A stretch of DNA of 64,000 bases from Candolleomyces eurysporus (GCA_027579435.1 JANBPK010001215.1:1-64000); one strand, 5' to 3'. Positions 30,100 to 42,039 are shown, counted from the first letter of the stretch. Program-made: numbers and translations. The notes: generated by a model not told the origin, from the letters alone.

Positions 30100-31431
30100 A
30101 AAGGCGAGGAGCAAAATTTGGCAGGGCGATATGAGTCGGTTTGAAAAAACAGACAAAGTCGACAGAACTTACCAGTAGGCTTTATATACGCTTGCGAGGC
30201 CAAGAAGGCCGACCGAGAGTGCCGATGGAACAGGGGGGAGCGAGCATCGTGTGATTGACGAAGACCACCCCGAATGAATGAACCGGACTGATGGATTAAA
30301 AATGAGGGTAGAAAATGCATCATATAAGCGACAAACATTCAACCCGGGGAGGCATAATATCAACACGGTAAAGCCTCTGCGGGACACAGCAGCCGGGTGT
30401 TGGCCACCGGCCCCCGCACTGAATTACTGATAAGCGACCATGAACGATCAAGTGGATTCCACGGCAGCATTCGATAATAAAGGTTTACTTGAGAGTCCTT
30501 TGACCGTAGAAGATGTATAGAAGCAAGATGCGACGTGGCAACGATAGGCGTCTAGAAACGCGAACAGGCGACTGGCGGGGAAGGGAGCGGGCTTTGAATG
30601 GTTTGATTGGGACAGCACTGAGGCTTGAGGACACCACGTAAAAAAAAAACAATCGACTGTAGGACTGGCCGATGAATTAATTCAGCAAACAACGATGCTT
30701 GGCAGTAGACGGCACAATTCCGTACGCACGAGAAACAGGGATACGGTCACCCCCTAATTCTTGAGTGTATTGGAGGCGCGGTGGAGCCCGAAGATCACCT
30801 TTCCAGCCTCACAGCCGACGCACATTCGAGGCTCACCACCGATATCTTTGCCCGATGATACAGAGTAAAAATAGACAAAAATGAAATTCAACATGCACCA
30901 CAGGCTCCAACGATCACAGGCCCACGATATTGGTCAATCCGAGCCTCCTAAAGTGGGCCGGCATGACAGTTATTTCAATTCCGATTAGTACGCAGATACT
31001 TAGGACCATTGAGGCCCCGGAGCCGATCCTCTCTTTAAAATTTATAACAATAGCGGGTGAAAGAGAGACCGAAAAAAGGGGGATTTGTAGGCACCAAGAT
31101 AACGGTCAGTGGCCCCCGTAATTTGAAAGCGGATCAGAGGATGCTATCTCTCGCTGGTTGACAGAGCAAGGGCAGACCAGAGTGGGCAATGGAGTGTTGG
31201 CAGCAGTGATAACGACAGGAGAAGCTGCAACCGATGAAAAAACATGTGACATGGAAAAATTTATTAGTTGTCACCGGCCAGTGCGTGCGGATTCACCGAA
31301 AAAAAATAATAGGGTACGGGGATCGCGAGGGCTCGACTGCTCACACCGATCGACTTACTGAATTCAGAGGGATTTCCCCTCGTTTCTTATAGAGGGCAAC
31401 AGGCGACTTGTCCCACACGACTTCCACTATC
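30100..31431. other. No supported gene
   Basis: Short plus-strand ORFs (30930-31121, 31158-31361) have no recognisable motif. The left part may hold the promoter of the long Ser/Pro-rich minus-strand gene, but no element stands out. Confidence 0.4.
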
Positions 31432-32576
31432 ATGAACGCATTTTACAATCACGATGATGCCAGTAAGTTGAAACAACATGGAAATGTTTATTAAATGACG
31501 AATATATTCCTGTAGGAAGCATGGTCAACGCGTTTCTAGCGAAATGCTACCAAGACGGAGGGAATTCGACGTTCTTCCCCTTACTTTCAGTCAGTGATTA
31601 GCTCCATATTGGCGGTTTAGTCTGACCGAGAAGTAGGCGGACGACGTTATAGTCGACTGGTTTTCAAACCCGGACTGCTGGCGATTGATGAGTTCCGGAA
31701 ACGAAGATGCTGAAGAGATCCAAGTCAGGATTCCCGGTATTATGTGCCGCAGCATGTTACCACCTTTCACCCGGAAAGTGTAAGCATCAGACTGGTATTG
31801 ATATTGAACGAGGCTCCTGACGAATTTTCAGTTCCCCGAAGGACAAGTCGACGATCCGTAATCTGCGCCAGTTCGTCAAGCTCACCGGTCTTGGCGCATT
31901 GGTGTACGGAGAGATGGAGAAGAAGATTAAAGAAGTTGAGAATATATTTCGCAAGGCTATCGGCGGACGACCAGTCATATCCATGGCTTTCCACGAGTAC
32001 GAAGGGCACTATGCATTAGACGCCCATTGCCGTTACTTTACAGACCGCAGAGTGGCACCGATGATGAAGCATGAAGGGTTTTCTAAAGGAGTAGATCCTG
32101 ATCACCGATTGGAGGTTGCCCGAGGGGAAGATTTCGTCCACGGCATCGAGAACGTAGTTCAATATCTGAGGCTTGCGACAGAAGAAGGCGGAGTAGCAAG
32201 GTCAGTCCTATGTTTACCCATTTTTAAGCTATATTTACGACACAGACCCAGGTACGAAGAAGTTCCTCCGTCCACGTTCAAGAACGGGGATGTAGTTGAA
32301 GCCAGAGTTGCATTCATATGCTACCCTTTGTTCGAAGGAGGGTGCAAAATTGTGCCAACGTTGCGGTCCTTAATCTTGCTTTCTGACGAGGCTCGAGTCG
32401 TAAGTCGAACAATTTTCATCTGAAAACATATCTCAATGTAGGATGAACACCAGGCGGCGGCAAAACGAATGCAAGACATGCAAGATCGCGACAAAATTAC
32501 AGACGGGGCGCGTCACCCAATGCCCGTGGTAGAACGTGCAAGAAAGGGGAAGACTCTTNAAACGAAAGTTCATTGA
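31432..32576 (+). CDS. Hypothetical protein of an Agaricomycete-specific type
   Basis: The start MNAFYNHDDA at 31432 is followed by a GTAAGT intron. The long exon about 31830-32199 encodes STIRNLRQFVKLTGLGALVY, KEVENIFRKAIGG and MAFHEYEGHYALDAHCRYF. After a GTCAGT/CCAG intron (32200-32250) comes FKNGDVVEARVAFICYPL and LRSLILLSDEARV. After a third intron the protein ends with EHQAAAKRMQDMQDRD and a basic tail at the TGA at 32574. The FxxGDVVEAxVxF and LRxLxLL steps recall a large family of Agaricomycete proteins of unknown role. The splicing between 31500 and 31830 is uncertain, and an N lies in the tail at 32560. Confidence 0.55.
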
Positions 32577-32763
32577 CACGAATCGGGGTGAGTGACGCGG
32601 AGGCGAAAAGACGTTTGCGCGGATATCAGGCGTAATTGCTGGGAAACAGGGGGAGGAGTGCAGAAAGACTGTAGGAATTGTATAGATTCGCATTAAATAA
32701 AATTACCGCTGGCGACGAGAAGGGAAAAACATGTGAAATTCAACAACCAGTAATGTTCGTATA

Positions 32764-33655
32764 CTAAGACGGTATGCCTGCAGTGACCAAGCCCTTCTCG
32801 GCAACAATGCGCTTCACGAGGCTGCAATCATAGCGACGGGCCAAGGACCACGACAACTGGGGGTCAATGACGTCCGGGAGCGACCCAATATCTAACGCAA
32901 GACCGATGCGCATCGTCGACCTGTCCGACACCACGCGCGGACAGGGACCGCAGTAAGGATACGTAAAGCAATCGTGTTCTTCATTGGTCCAATCGAACGC
33001 TCTGTCCAAAGCGTTAAAGCCACGTACCCCATACTTGAGCAAGCAGCGATGCATCCGAAGGGACATGGTCGGAGCACGGGTGTTCACCAAACCGACGTGA
33101 TCTGCAGTCATTCTGGGATAGGCGCTAACTAGGGCGTTATAGGTGAGGAAATTCATGACGAATGTGGAGTGAAATTTGAATATAGCGGCAATCGGAATGG
33201 CGTGCGTGGTCTCAATGACATTGAGGACCGCATTTGTGGTCGGATGCCGATAGAACGCGACAGCATTTACACCTAGAAATAATGAGTGAAGACGCAGGAT
33301 GGAGAGGGTTGGTCGTTGTACCTGTATCCGCCGTTCCATCTGAAACATACTCATCCGCCTCGTCTCCCAAGCTTGAACGAAGATTGTCGAAGGCAATGTA
33401 CAGAGTGTGCGTAGAAAGGAAGGCTTCCACCGCGGGCAACGCGCCGAGTGGTACATACGTATCCAAATCATTGGGAGTCAGGGAATCTGGCTCGAGGAGC
33501 GCAAGCACAGCTGAGCCCGAGAAGACGACATCGTGATTCTTCATGAACTCCACGAAAGCGTTGGGCAGGGACCACTGCTTGAGCAGGTCGTTGACGCGAT
33601 CTCGAATATGTTTCTTAACCACGAAATAGTTGTATCGCGATGAACCGGCCACCAT
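32764..33655 (-). CDS. Minimal nucleotidyltransferase-like protein, copy 1
   Basis: Two exons, 33655-33322 and 33272-32764, give 280 aa with a GTACAA/TTCTAG intron. The N-terminal half has DVVFSGSAVLALL followed by LTPNDLDTYVPLG. A GS step and a D-x-D in a strand-turn-strand setting is the signature of the nucleotidyltransferase fold. The C-terminal half has NVIETTHAIPIAAIFKFHST, VMNFLTYNALVSAYP and a Cys-rich HDCFTYPYCGPCP. Enzyme activity is not shown; several such fungal proteins may be inactive or RNA-related. A diverged paralog lies 400 bp away on the same strand. Confidence 0.7.
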
Positions 33656-34064
33656 GAGGAGTTGAAATACAGAGAGGAAAGAAAAAACGAGCTGGTGGAT
33701 TTCGGGAGGGCACGTCGACCACGAAGGAACTGGCGAACGAATCAGAAATGGTTAAAGAAACATAAGCATACCAGCGTACCATTAACCAAAGTGTCCACAT
33801 TGGGAGATAGGGTGTTCATCGCGAAAAACTCAGCAAGGCGTGCGGGGAAGAGGGGTGTGAGGAGTAAGGGAACCAGGGGCAAATCAGACATATAAATGAC
33901 GTCCTGTCTCACCCGGAGCGGGGTTTGGCACAAGTAGAAAGGAGGCTACAGACAGTAATCAGGGTCTCATTGGTAACGATTCCACCAGCATTTGTAATAA
34001 ATCAGTACAAACGATGGGTAAACATTTACAAGGGACGAGGGTAGAAGAACCGCATAATCTTACA

Positions 34065-35088
34065 CTACATCATACGGGGCCTAAAAGGGTTGGGAGTGAA
34101 ATGAATGCAGTGCGGATTGCGACATGCAACGGAAAACTGCCACTTCAGGCATTGTCGAGCCACAAGGAAATCAGTGTCCTCGTGTCGGGCGGGGGGAACG
34201 TATACGTCCGGATTCCAACGAAAAGAAGCAACACCCTTGTCGCTGGCCGTCTTCCTGGCAATAGCTGGGCAGAAGGGTCCGCAGGGTTCAGACCATTCAG
34301 AATTGGAGCATTGGATCTTGAATGGAGTCCAAGGAACGGGTCGAACGGTGGTGTGAGAGAGGTCGGATCGGAGACTGTAAACACTCGTTGCGAGATTGGG
34401 GTAAAAACAATAGAGAGTGGAAGCAGATACAGCGTTAGTCTGCGCAGTGAAACCAGAGTTCAAGACAACAGCCATGACTCCGTTGCGACTCTGGGTGATG
34501 CCGACGGTGGCGGTCTGAAGGAAAGGAAGTGAACATGCGGACATCGCCATAAACAACCTATTATACAACACCTTTGCGGCAGGTAACTCTCTGCGACCTG
34601 TTATATACGAAGTAGCGACGTGGGCAAAACCATGGGCTGGTTTACGGCCGTTTTCTGGGGTCCACGACGAATAACCGTGCCTGGCGAACCACCGCACGCA
34701 CGACTGCTGACGACCGGGGGGGGCAGCGAGGTTAAGATTTGCGCAAGAAGTGTAACGATCCCAGTCGGACCCTAGAGGCACGAATGTCAGTGCGTGGGCA
34801 ATACAAGCACAAGGAAGGAAAGACTAAACCTTGCAAGTCTTGAACAAAAATCGCGTTAATAAGGAACAGGCGGCGAGCGACGGACCCGATAATCACAGCC
34901 CCGGTGTCTTCCAGCATACGCAGGAAACTGCCAAAGTCACAGTCGTCAATGAAGGGTGCCAAAACGGCACGAATGCGGAAGCAAATTTCAGATTGGGCAT
35001 GGGATCTACCACGTCGATTAACCCGGGAGAGAGCCATGACGGTGGAGTGATCGCAAAAGCTAAGGATGGATGATAGCATTTCCGACAT
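34065..35088 (-). CDS. F-box-like plus nucleotidyltransferase-like protein, copy 2
   Basis: Exons 35088-34830 and 34771-34065 total 966 nt (321 aa). I chose the ATG at 35088 (MSEMLSSILSFCDH) because an F-box-like start follows directly (SSILSFCDHSTVMALSRVN). Next come FGSFLRMLEDTGAVIIGSVARRLF, where GS matches the first nucleotidyltransferase motif, and ANLNLAAPPGRQQ, which sits where copy 1 has DLDTYVPLG. The second Asp is not conserved here, so catalysis is doubtful. A Cys pair (CRNPHC) occurs near the end. An open frame continues upstream to 35367 without clear homology. Confidence 0.6.
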
Positions 35089-35552
35089 GAAGAAAACGCG
35101 GTCACCATAACGGATAGAAGTGAAAGGACGAAATGCAGCTCTGGTGGTCGCGATGACGAGTAGAGCAGGACTGTGGTTAGCGATATGGTTTCTAGAGATC
35201 GAAGGAAGGAGCAAAGCATGCTCGTCGGATGGAAGTCGGGAGCATCTAGCAGGAGAGATTGGGAGAGCAGATAACAGGCGCGAGGAAGGTAGGAATGCAG
35301 CGAGAGGAAGGGAACTTGGAAATGCCATGCTGAGGTGAAGGGACAACATGCAAGGCAGAGAACTCATTTAAAACCCAATGATACAGTAAAAGCGTTTGAC
35401 TGTTTCCGATGATAGACAATGTGACGTATATGCGAAATTTTATTGATTGAGGGACATGTTTCAGGAGGGAGAGGGGCCGATGAAAGAACAGATGCTCCAA
35501 TACCGCGAAAATAACCTATGAACCAGTACGAGGTGCACGCGATAGCAGGCAT

Positions 35553-36061
35553 CTACCAATGAAGGTTAGACGAAGGATCAATGCAGAGCACCAGATAACA
35601 GACATACTCGATTATGACTTCCTTAATGATGGGCAAGTCATGGTCCTCAACATCGACCGCAATACCTGACGGAGAGCTCTTCACGATGAGGAAAGACCCG
35701 CGAACAGCAGACGGCAAAAGGTCGGCGCGGGGATACAAAGGGACGAGGCGATTGAAGTTTGGGTTACGCTACGAAACCAAAGGCAGAGTGTCAGTATCTG
35801 CAAAGAGCGTACAGAGCACCCACTTACATGTACTGACATGAAGACCGTCCAACCAAAGGGGGAGCTCACGGACGAGTTGGGAGGTAACTCATACATGAAT
35901 TCATCCATGTCGACAACAAACGGTCGATCCTCAGGGTAGACTTCAAGATAAATGTCCAGCTGCAGGTCAACAGGACGAGCCAGAGAGTTGAAACCGCGGT
36001 CTACAGGCACAGGAACGATGTGTGTTTTGGAGCATTGAGAGCCGACGAGAGCGCAGGCCAC
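35553..36061 (-). CDS. Hypothetical protein, 5' end unresolved
   Basis: Two exons are clear. About 36070-35832 encodes DIYLEVYPEDRPFVVDMDEF and SPFGWTVFMSVH, followed by GTAAGT. After a GTTTCGTAG acceptor (about 35774) comes PNFNRLVPLYPRADLLPSAV, RGSFLIVKSSPSGIAVDVE and DLPIIKEVIIEY. The end beyond EYVC may be intron read-through. Upstream sequence includes GRLARDAVVLAHVR, probably an earlier exon. I do not recognise a family. The neighbouring genes on the left run in the same direction. Confidence 0.45.
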
Positions 36062-36403
36062 GGTGGAAACAATCGCTTGCTAAGGACGTTGATCGAAGAG
36101 CGCAATTAGGAAGAACAGATTACGAACATGGGCGAGTACAACGGCATCACGAGCCAGGCGACCGACGTGAGCATCGTTAGAAAGCATGGCAATGACCAAC
36201 GAATGACGAATGAGGCAGAATTGAGGGTACGTGTGCGAGAACGCGGATTGAAATAAAAGGGTGTAATGAAAAGAGGATCAAGACGGACGTTCAACCTGGG
36301 CCTGCAAGGCCATTGCAACGCAGTAAGACACAGGTGTGGGATGAAACATGCAGAGCGGAGTCGATGGTGGGGGAGGTACGAAACGAAACGGAAATAGAAT
36401 GAA

Positions 36404-36754
36404 GTGACCATCAAAAACGCACGTGGACGTCATGTGAAAGTCACTGGGTCTTATAAGCCTGAATTCTTGGCACCAGGACCCTGCACAGTACAAGTACCCG
36501 AGGAGAGAGTCCTCGGAAGCTACGAAAGGAGATGGTTTGCTGAAGCTATGTGTGAGTGCCGGTGGCATTCGGAGTATAACTCTACCACTAACCTTGGATC
36601 CACTTCAGTAGTAGACCACAGTCGTAACGACCATGTATTCTTGGTCGGTCAAGGATCCGCCATGAAGAAGCAGAAAGCGAAAGATATCGCGGCGAAGTCT
36701 GGTTTTGAGTGGTTATGCTCTCGGTATCCCGAGGTAGACCTCAGCGACGTCTGA
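36404..36754 (+). CDS. Small dsRNA-binding-domain-like protein
   Basis: A single 116-residue frame. The C-terminal half reads HVFLVGQGSAMKKQKAKDI then AAKSGFEWLCSRYPEV. The G-x-G-x-x-x-KKxAKxxAAxxAxxxL pattern is the end of a double-stranded RNA-binding domain. The N-terminal half (YKPEFLAPGPCTVQVPEERV) would form the strands but has a weaker match. Size and layout fit the many single-dsRBD small proteins of Agaricomycetes. No introns are needed. It could bind structured RNA; this is inferred from the motif alone. Confidence 0.5.
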   Translation: MTIKNARGRHVKVTGSYKPEFLAPGPCTVQVPEERVLGSYERRWFAEAMCECRWHSEYNSTTNLGSTSVVDHSRNDHVFLVGQGSAMKKQKAKDIAAKSGFEWLCSRYPEVDLSDV

Positions 36755-36759
36755 AGAGC

Positions 36760-37399
36760 CGTTCCACCAACTAATTTCTGTAGTAAAGTAGCTAAATTGA
36801 GACGCCTTTTCTCTCCAATCCGCTGAATACAAGGACTGGTGTGTCACAGCCACAGGCGGCAGAGGATGCCGATGATCTGGGATTGATGGCCTGGCTGAAT
36901 GGTGTATTCCCACAGTTCCTCCTCCCTCCCGACCCTCTCTCTATCTGTTTACTGATCCTATGGTTCTCCTTCCATTTTTCACCTCTCCCTCATCTGCTTG
37001 TGCCCGTGTGCAATCGATCCGAAGAGGCGAGGAACAACCCGACCCCGGACAACTCCAAGACCTAGACAACGAAATGCGCANTTTTTTCCGGGACTGACGT
37101 ATAACCCAGACGACGAAGGGGCAAATTGAATATACGGTTAGACGGGCGAGGTCCTGGATCAAAGGCGAAGCACAGAGGTGGGTGTGGGATACGGGGAGGT
37201 AGGGAAGGCAAGGCAAGTATTTTTGTATTTGTTTTTGCTTCCTCCCTCCTTCTCCCTTCGTTTTCGTAAATCACATATGCTTACACGATTCCTGTCGATT
37301 TGAATTTTGAACCGTCGTGAATGATAATCGTCTCTCCTCGTTCACTTCTGTCCGCTTCGTTCATCATGTTCACGTGCTGACGCCTTTTCCTCTCTCTAG
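36760..37399. other. No supported gene
   Basis: Short ORFs only; an N beside six Ts at 37081. Possible 5' region of the decayed WD40 gene, whose first exons I could not place. Confidence 0.35.
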
Positions 37400-39750
37400 T
37401 ACACTCCTTATCCTCGCTCACGTATCGGGCTTTCAGTTCTGGGACGTGTTGGACTTGGCGTCTGTCACCGAAGTGCTCGACCTCAACCTCGATCCACCGA
37501 TACTCAGGAACCGAGTGGGCGGGTTGATGAGATCGCGAGCCTCGTTGATATACCCAAGAAAGCCTCGAAGGGAGGAAGGAGCCCCAGAGAGACCGTGAGG
37601 ATGGAAGAGGATGGAATAAATGCGATGTTGGACGTTTGGTGAGTACTGTCTTTTCTCGTCGTCATCGACCACTGAAACGCTCCTTTCACTTGTCGAATGC
37701 AGACTCGAGGCTTGACCCTCGTCGGACCCAAATCAAGATCCACCACACCTCTCGCTCTTTTTTCGCTGAAAACCCATCGTGTCGTTGAACGACTCTCATT
37801 TGGTGGTTTGCCGAATAGGTTGGAGATTCACTGTTGCCGTGCGTTTCCGTTGCTTTTCACTCCCTGTTTTCAATTTCTTGACCAATCCGTTCTCCTCAGT
37901 CGACTTCTGCAACTCCAGCTCTCCACGTCAGCCCGATATCCTCCTTTCAACATACCAGCATCGGGCTTGCAAACTTCACGACTCCTCGTACGACGGCGTA
38001 TGCGTATTCATCCGCGTCTTCGGTGCTTCGCGATCAAGACGCTCAAGGAGGTTGAGAAGAGAGTACCAGCGGCTTCCCTCTCTCTGTGTTCGCACTCTAG
38101 ATCGGCTCCTCGCATATGCGCTGCCGTATTCGTCGTGCTGGCCATCGAGCCAACCTGGCGTACTACAAAGGAAGGAATAGTCGTCCTCGTAGCACGGCTC
38201 ATTCGCATCGCCCTCCAATCGATCACCTTCCCCATTCACCGGCTTAAACCTACCGAGAAGATACCAACGACGCAAGCTGAGTTTGGAGTGCAGCTCTGAA
38301 GGCTGGAGGAACCGTGTTCCCGGTATGATGTTCCTCGGTGGAATTGTGTTGGAAGCCGCCAACATCGGATTAACAACTCCATCGAACTAATTGCTTGGTC
38401 GCCGACCACGGGAGTAGCAGGACGAGTAGGGCGGTGAAGGTTTGACGCCGGGTGCAGCTCGAGGCTTCTTTCCAAGGAGCACGGAGAGTGGATGTGGAGG
38501 CGTCATCAAGCCTGTTCGACCCTTGAAAGCGAGGAAGAAAGGAAGAGGCGGAGGTTCTCGGGTTCGAGTGGTGGTCGGCCTGGAGGGGATACGCAAGACG
38601 CCAGTCAACAGAAGGGATCCGTTCGGTTGCCGTCGTTGGCCTTAATTCCCTTCTCCAATCGCCTGGTGACTCTCGAAGTGAAGGTGAGGCGGGAGTGAAG
38701 CAGCAGCAACCGACGGTAGAGTTTATCGGTCCAGGATTCAGCCGATTCTGCTGCAAATGTGACGAATGCTCTTGGATCGGTGACTCAGCTGTACGAGCCG
38801 AGGAGAGGACGACTGCTGTCGTTGAATACGTGAAGGTGGTTGGCAATGGGAAATGGACGGATGCATTGACGAAGAACCGGACGGTGCATGCGTCTGCAAC
38901 CAATCCGTTGTATGGAAGACGGCATCATGCAAGTCACCTGGTGGGTAGAGTGAGGAATGTCGAAGCTATGGTACGTTTCTCGGGGTTTCGTCTCCAGGTT
39001 GCGAACTAATGTGATCTCTTCCTTGCTTGGTTTTCAGCCTTTCAAGATGATTAGCCCCCCGCCTCTCGTTCGACCCTGTAGGTCGAAGATCGCTGCTAGC
39101 GAAGGAAACGTCACTCCACCTCCTCTTGCATTCACCTTCATCGATCCCAGCGAAGTCGCTCTCCCTTCTCCCTTAGTCCATCCTGGTCCTCGGCTTCTCC
39201 CACTCGATCCGATGTCGACACCTCCGCTTAGCTCTCCATGACACCCTCCATGACACCCTCGCTGGCCGAAGAGCTAGCAAACATGACTGATGAAGTCGTG
39301 TTTCATGTTTTGTCTAGATGGCTAGCCTAGGCAGAGCTATTTGTTCGCCTCAATTTCCGAGCTGCGCGAACTCGATCGATTTACCCATTTCACCAGTTCC
39401 CATTCCATATGTTTCCGGGACGAAGATCGATGCTCGGAAGGACATTCCCATCCGGGGTTTGGCACAAGCTCGAATGTTTCGTCGGAAGAATAGGAGGGAC
39501 TCAAGAATACTTGGTCAGATGGGAAGGACCTCGGTCGCCTAGGCTTGGTCCTCGAGCGAGTGGTGACTGAGCTATCCATTGGGACGTGCTGTTGGAGTTT
39601 GATGAGGTAGACGATTTCATGGCCCTTCGTGCTGTCGACCCCACGGTCGCTCATCGGAGCGCAGATAACGGCATGGACGATGATATTGTTGGGAAGGCGG
39701 ATGAGGGAACTGGGACGGCGGTTGGATTAATCAGGATCGTGTAAATGCTA
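37400..39750 (+). pseudogene. BCAS3-like WD40 protein, decayed
   Basis: Colinear fragments of a basidiomycete BCAS3/WD40-type protein run across several frames: SGFQFWDVLDLASVTEVLDL (37430), LALFSLKTHRVVERLSF (37760), LDRLLAYALP (38090), RTTAVVEYVKVVGNGKW and KNRTVHASATNPL (38800-38920), GRVRNVEAM, PPLAFTFIDPSEVALPSPL (39115-39180), then WLA-stop-AELFVRLNFR and RSIYPFHQFPFHMFPG (39318-39420). The family is a beta-propeller scaffold linked to autophagy and cell polarity in other eukaryotes. The TAG at 39327 falls inside a conserved-looking W-L-A-x-A-E, and other frame breaks lack fitting introns. It could instead be a real gene if TAG ends an intron (CCTAG/GC) and some breaks are sequence errors. 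Confidence 0.55.
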
Positions 39751-39759
39751 TGGAGCACT

Positions 39760-40610
39760 GGAACTCTGCATCTCCTACTCCCTAGCACATGAATCGATAT
39801 GTATGCTTTCATTGACCGCTAGCAGCATCACCTTGGTAGGAGCAATATTACCTTCCCCACCCTCCACTGCGGCTGAGTTCTACGAGGGGAGCACCGAGGC
39901 GAACCCCAAGCATATCTCCAAGCTCGGCGAGCTTGTCGAAGGCAGTAAGTCATTCGGGATTGGACTTTGCCGTGCCAATGCTTGACGCGTGCAGGCAAGG
40001 GGGCACAAGCTGAAGGTCTTAGGTCTGGTTGAACTCCGCTTTGTCGTTACCACGACAAGGAGCGCAAGCCTTACCAGGTCAGTCTGTTTCCACTGCCGCC
40101 AACAGCCACAATGAGCTCACACGCCTCCATCAGTTGTATTAGCTCTGCTTCGGTGAGACTGTTATCGCTTCTGTCTTTGCGACCGGGACTTAAGTGCTGC
40201 CAAAGCAGTTTGGCTACAGTGCTATTGGCGGGAGATACTGCTACCATAAGACGTAGAGATACCGAAATTAAATACACCCAAGCTGCACCCTCTGCCTCGC
40301 GCCAATTTACCCATCGTATCCCACGGGCGTGGGCCTTCTTACCATACCCACCACCATCGACACCCGCTTCCGCCCTGAGCTAATCCTCTGCTGAATCAAG
40401 ATTTGGGTTATAAGGATATAGTGATCGATGACGGGATTGTGCAAAGGATACGTCAAACAGATTCTGCAGAGACAACAATTATGACGATTGAAGAGTTACT
40501 TATTGTACAAGCCCACAAGTCTCCCAAACGGGAGACCCATAAACAACGAAAACTTAAGATCAACTACATATCCTCAGATGTAAGCATATCTAAGGGATTG
40601 GAACAATAGT
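39760..40610. other. No supported gene
   Basis: A plus-strand ORF at 39803-39985 begins with a hydrophobic, signal-like stretch and then AEFYEGSTEANPKHISKLGE, but stops soon after, and I could not extend it by splicing. It may be a fragment of a secreted protein gene. The rest is unremarkable. Confidence 0.4.
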
Positions 40611-40613
40611 ACC

Positions 40614-42036
40614 CTACAACTGGCCGTAAGGGAACAACTCGTCACATCCCCCAAAGGCAACATTAACTCCCGTCCACCAATAATGGAGGTTCTTGATCAA
40701 GTTCCTCCTCAAGATTCCAGTCGGGTTCGGATACAACTCTTGCACACTCCCCACCACAAACTCATACAAACGGCACAGGTGAGTAAAATCCGCAGAATTG
40801 GGATCTTCGACGTAGTTATTGACTTGGTTATCCGCGTTGCCACCAGGGACCCAAGGGTGCGCCGCGAGGACCTGGTCGGCATTTTCGTTGCTGGCAGGGA
40901 CGGCAGATCTGTGGAAGTCGTCTGGGAACCTCATATCCCTGAAGATCGACGCCGCATCTTCCATGGAGAGCTTACGATCGGTTGTGACTCGCCCATCGAC
41001 GAAGAGGTTGATGGGGAAGACAGTCTCGCCGTACGCCGTGATGAAGCGGACATTCTTGAATTGGAACTCGGGATTGGTGGCAATGGAGTCTTGAATGCGC
41101 GAGTAGCGGAGCTCGCCTGCGACGGTCAGGTTGTAGAAACCTCCGCCATAACGATTGCTGAAGTCGACAAACTAAAGTATAATATTAAGTTGTCAGTAAA
41201 TCGGGGCTTCTTAAACGCTAGTGAGAGGGGATGAACGAACGAACCTTATCGAACAAAGTTTGATTGAAGCTGTGGTTATCTCCGAAGAACTCGTCCGCGC
41301 GCGTCATACCAGCGTCACCTGGAACAAGGGAGCAAAGATCATTGATTGGATATGTTTCCGAACACAGCATAGTACGTACCTTCAAAAGTTCCGTGCACAT
41401 TGAGTCCACCGGCGTGAGCAGGAGGAGGAGGAGGAGGCCCAGTCTTTGGGGTTGCGCCGCCAATACTAAGGAGATCGGTGACCAGGTTTCCGTTCAAGAG
41501 GTGCCCAAGATACGTCGCGACAATAGCAGCGTTATTCTCAAAGTTAAATCCTAGTATAGAGGAAAAGAGTCAGGAAAACTGCATTTCCGTCGTCTCGTTG
41601 AGATGCGTACCTTCTTGAGTGGCTGTGATGATCTGAGCGGGAGTAGCGACACCGTCACGGGGGAGATACTAGCAAAGCCTTGTTAGTCACATTGGGACGT
41701 ATGCGATTATGATAGATTTGAACCTACACCATGAGACGCAAGAGTGTTCAATCCTGGGCAAGGACCGCGAATATCGCCTTCTCTCAACGGTTGCCAAGGG
41801 TGATCCGCATCGTTGACCAACTTCGTTCCGGTGAAGCTGGGAGGACCAGGTGGTGGAGGCGGATCGACTCCCTGTTCAGAGCTTCCTCCTCCTTGAGAAC
41901 CAGTAGAGGCCCCGCCTTCTTGGCGTCTCAACAAGGCCCTGTTGGGGACCTGGAGACCAGGGAATGCCAATGAAGTGGAGAGGGTGCCGAGAATTAACAG
42001 GTAGGTGGTGAGAATAGCGAAAGGTTTGGAAAGCAT
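40614..42036 (-). CDS. Unspecific peroxygenase (heme-thiolate), long type
   Basis: Secreted heme-thiolate enzyme that uses H2O2 to insert oxygen into varied organic substrates. Five exons fit exactly: 42036-41728, 41668-41611, 41550-41380, 41318-41245 and 41171-40614 (1170 nt, 389 aa). Residues 1-24 are a signal peptide (ending SLA), followed by a Gly/Ser/Pro linker. P92-C93-P94 gives the axial heme thiolate. E179-G180-D181 is the magnesium-site motif, followed by TRADEFFGDNHSFN. R246 and E253 (VRFITAYGE) sit 153 and 160 residues after the Cys, as in the Agrocybe aegerita enzyme, and form the acid-base pair. Two Cys near the C-terminus (THLCRLYEF, FGGCDELF) fit the long-type disulfide. All key residues are present, so it looks functional. 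The ORFs seen on the plus strand here are shadows. Confidence 0.93.
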
Positions 42037-42039
42037 CGG

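Noticed and set aside
33234..33536. Plus-strand ORF opposite nucleotidyltransferase-like copy 1
   Set aside because: Shadow frame; the spliced minus-strand gene explains the openness.
39803..39985. Secreted protein gene from a signal-like N-terminus
   Set aside because: Stops after 60 codons and no splice extension gave a longer protein.
40683..41234. 183-residue plus-strand ORF opposite the peroxygenase
   Set aside because: It is a shadow of the long peroxygenase exon; the minus-strand reading has all family motifs.
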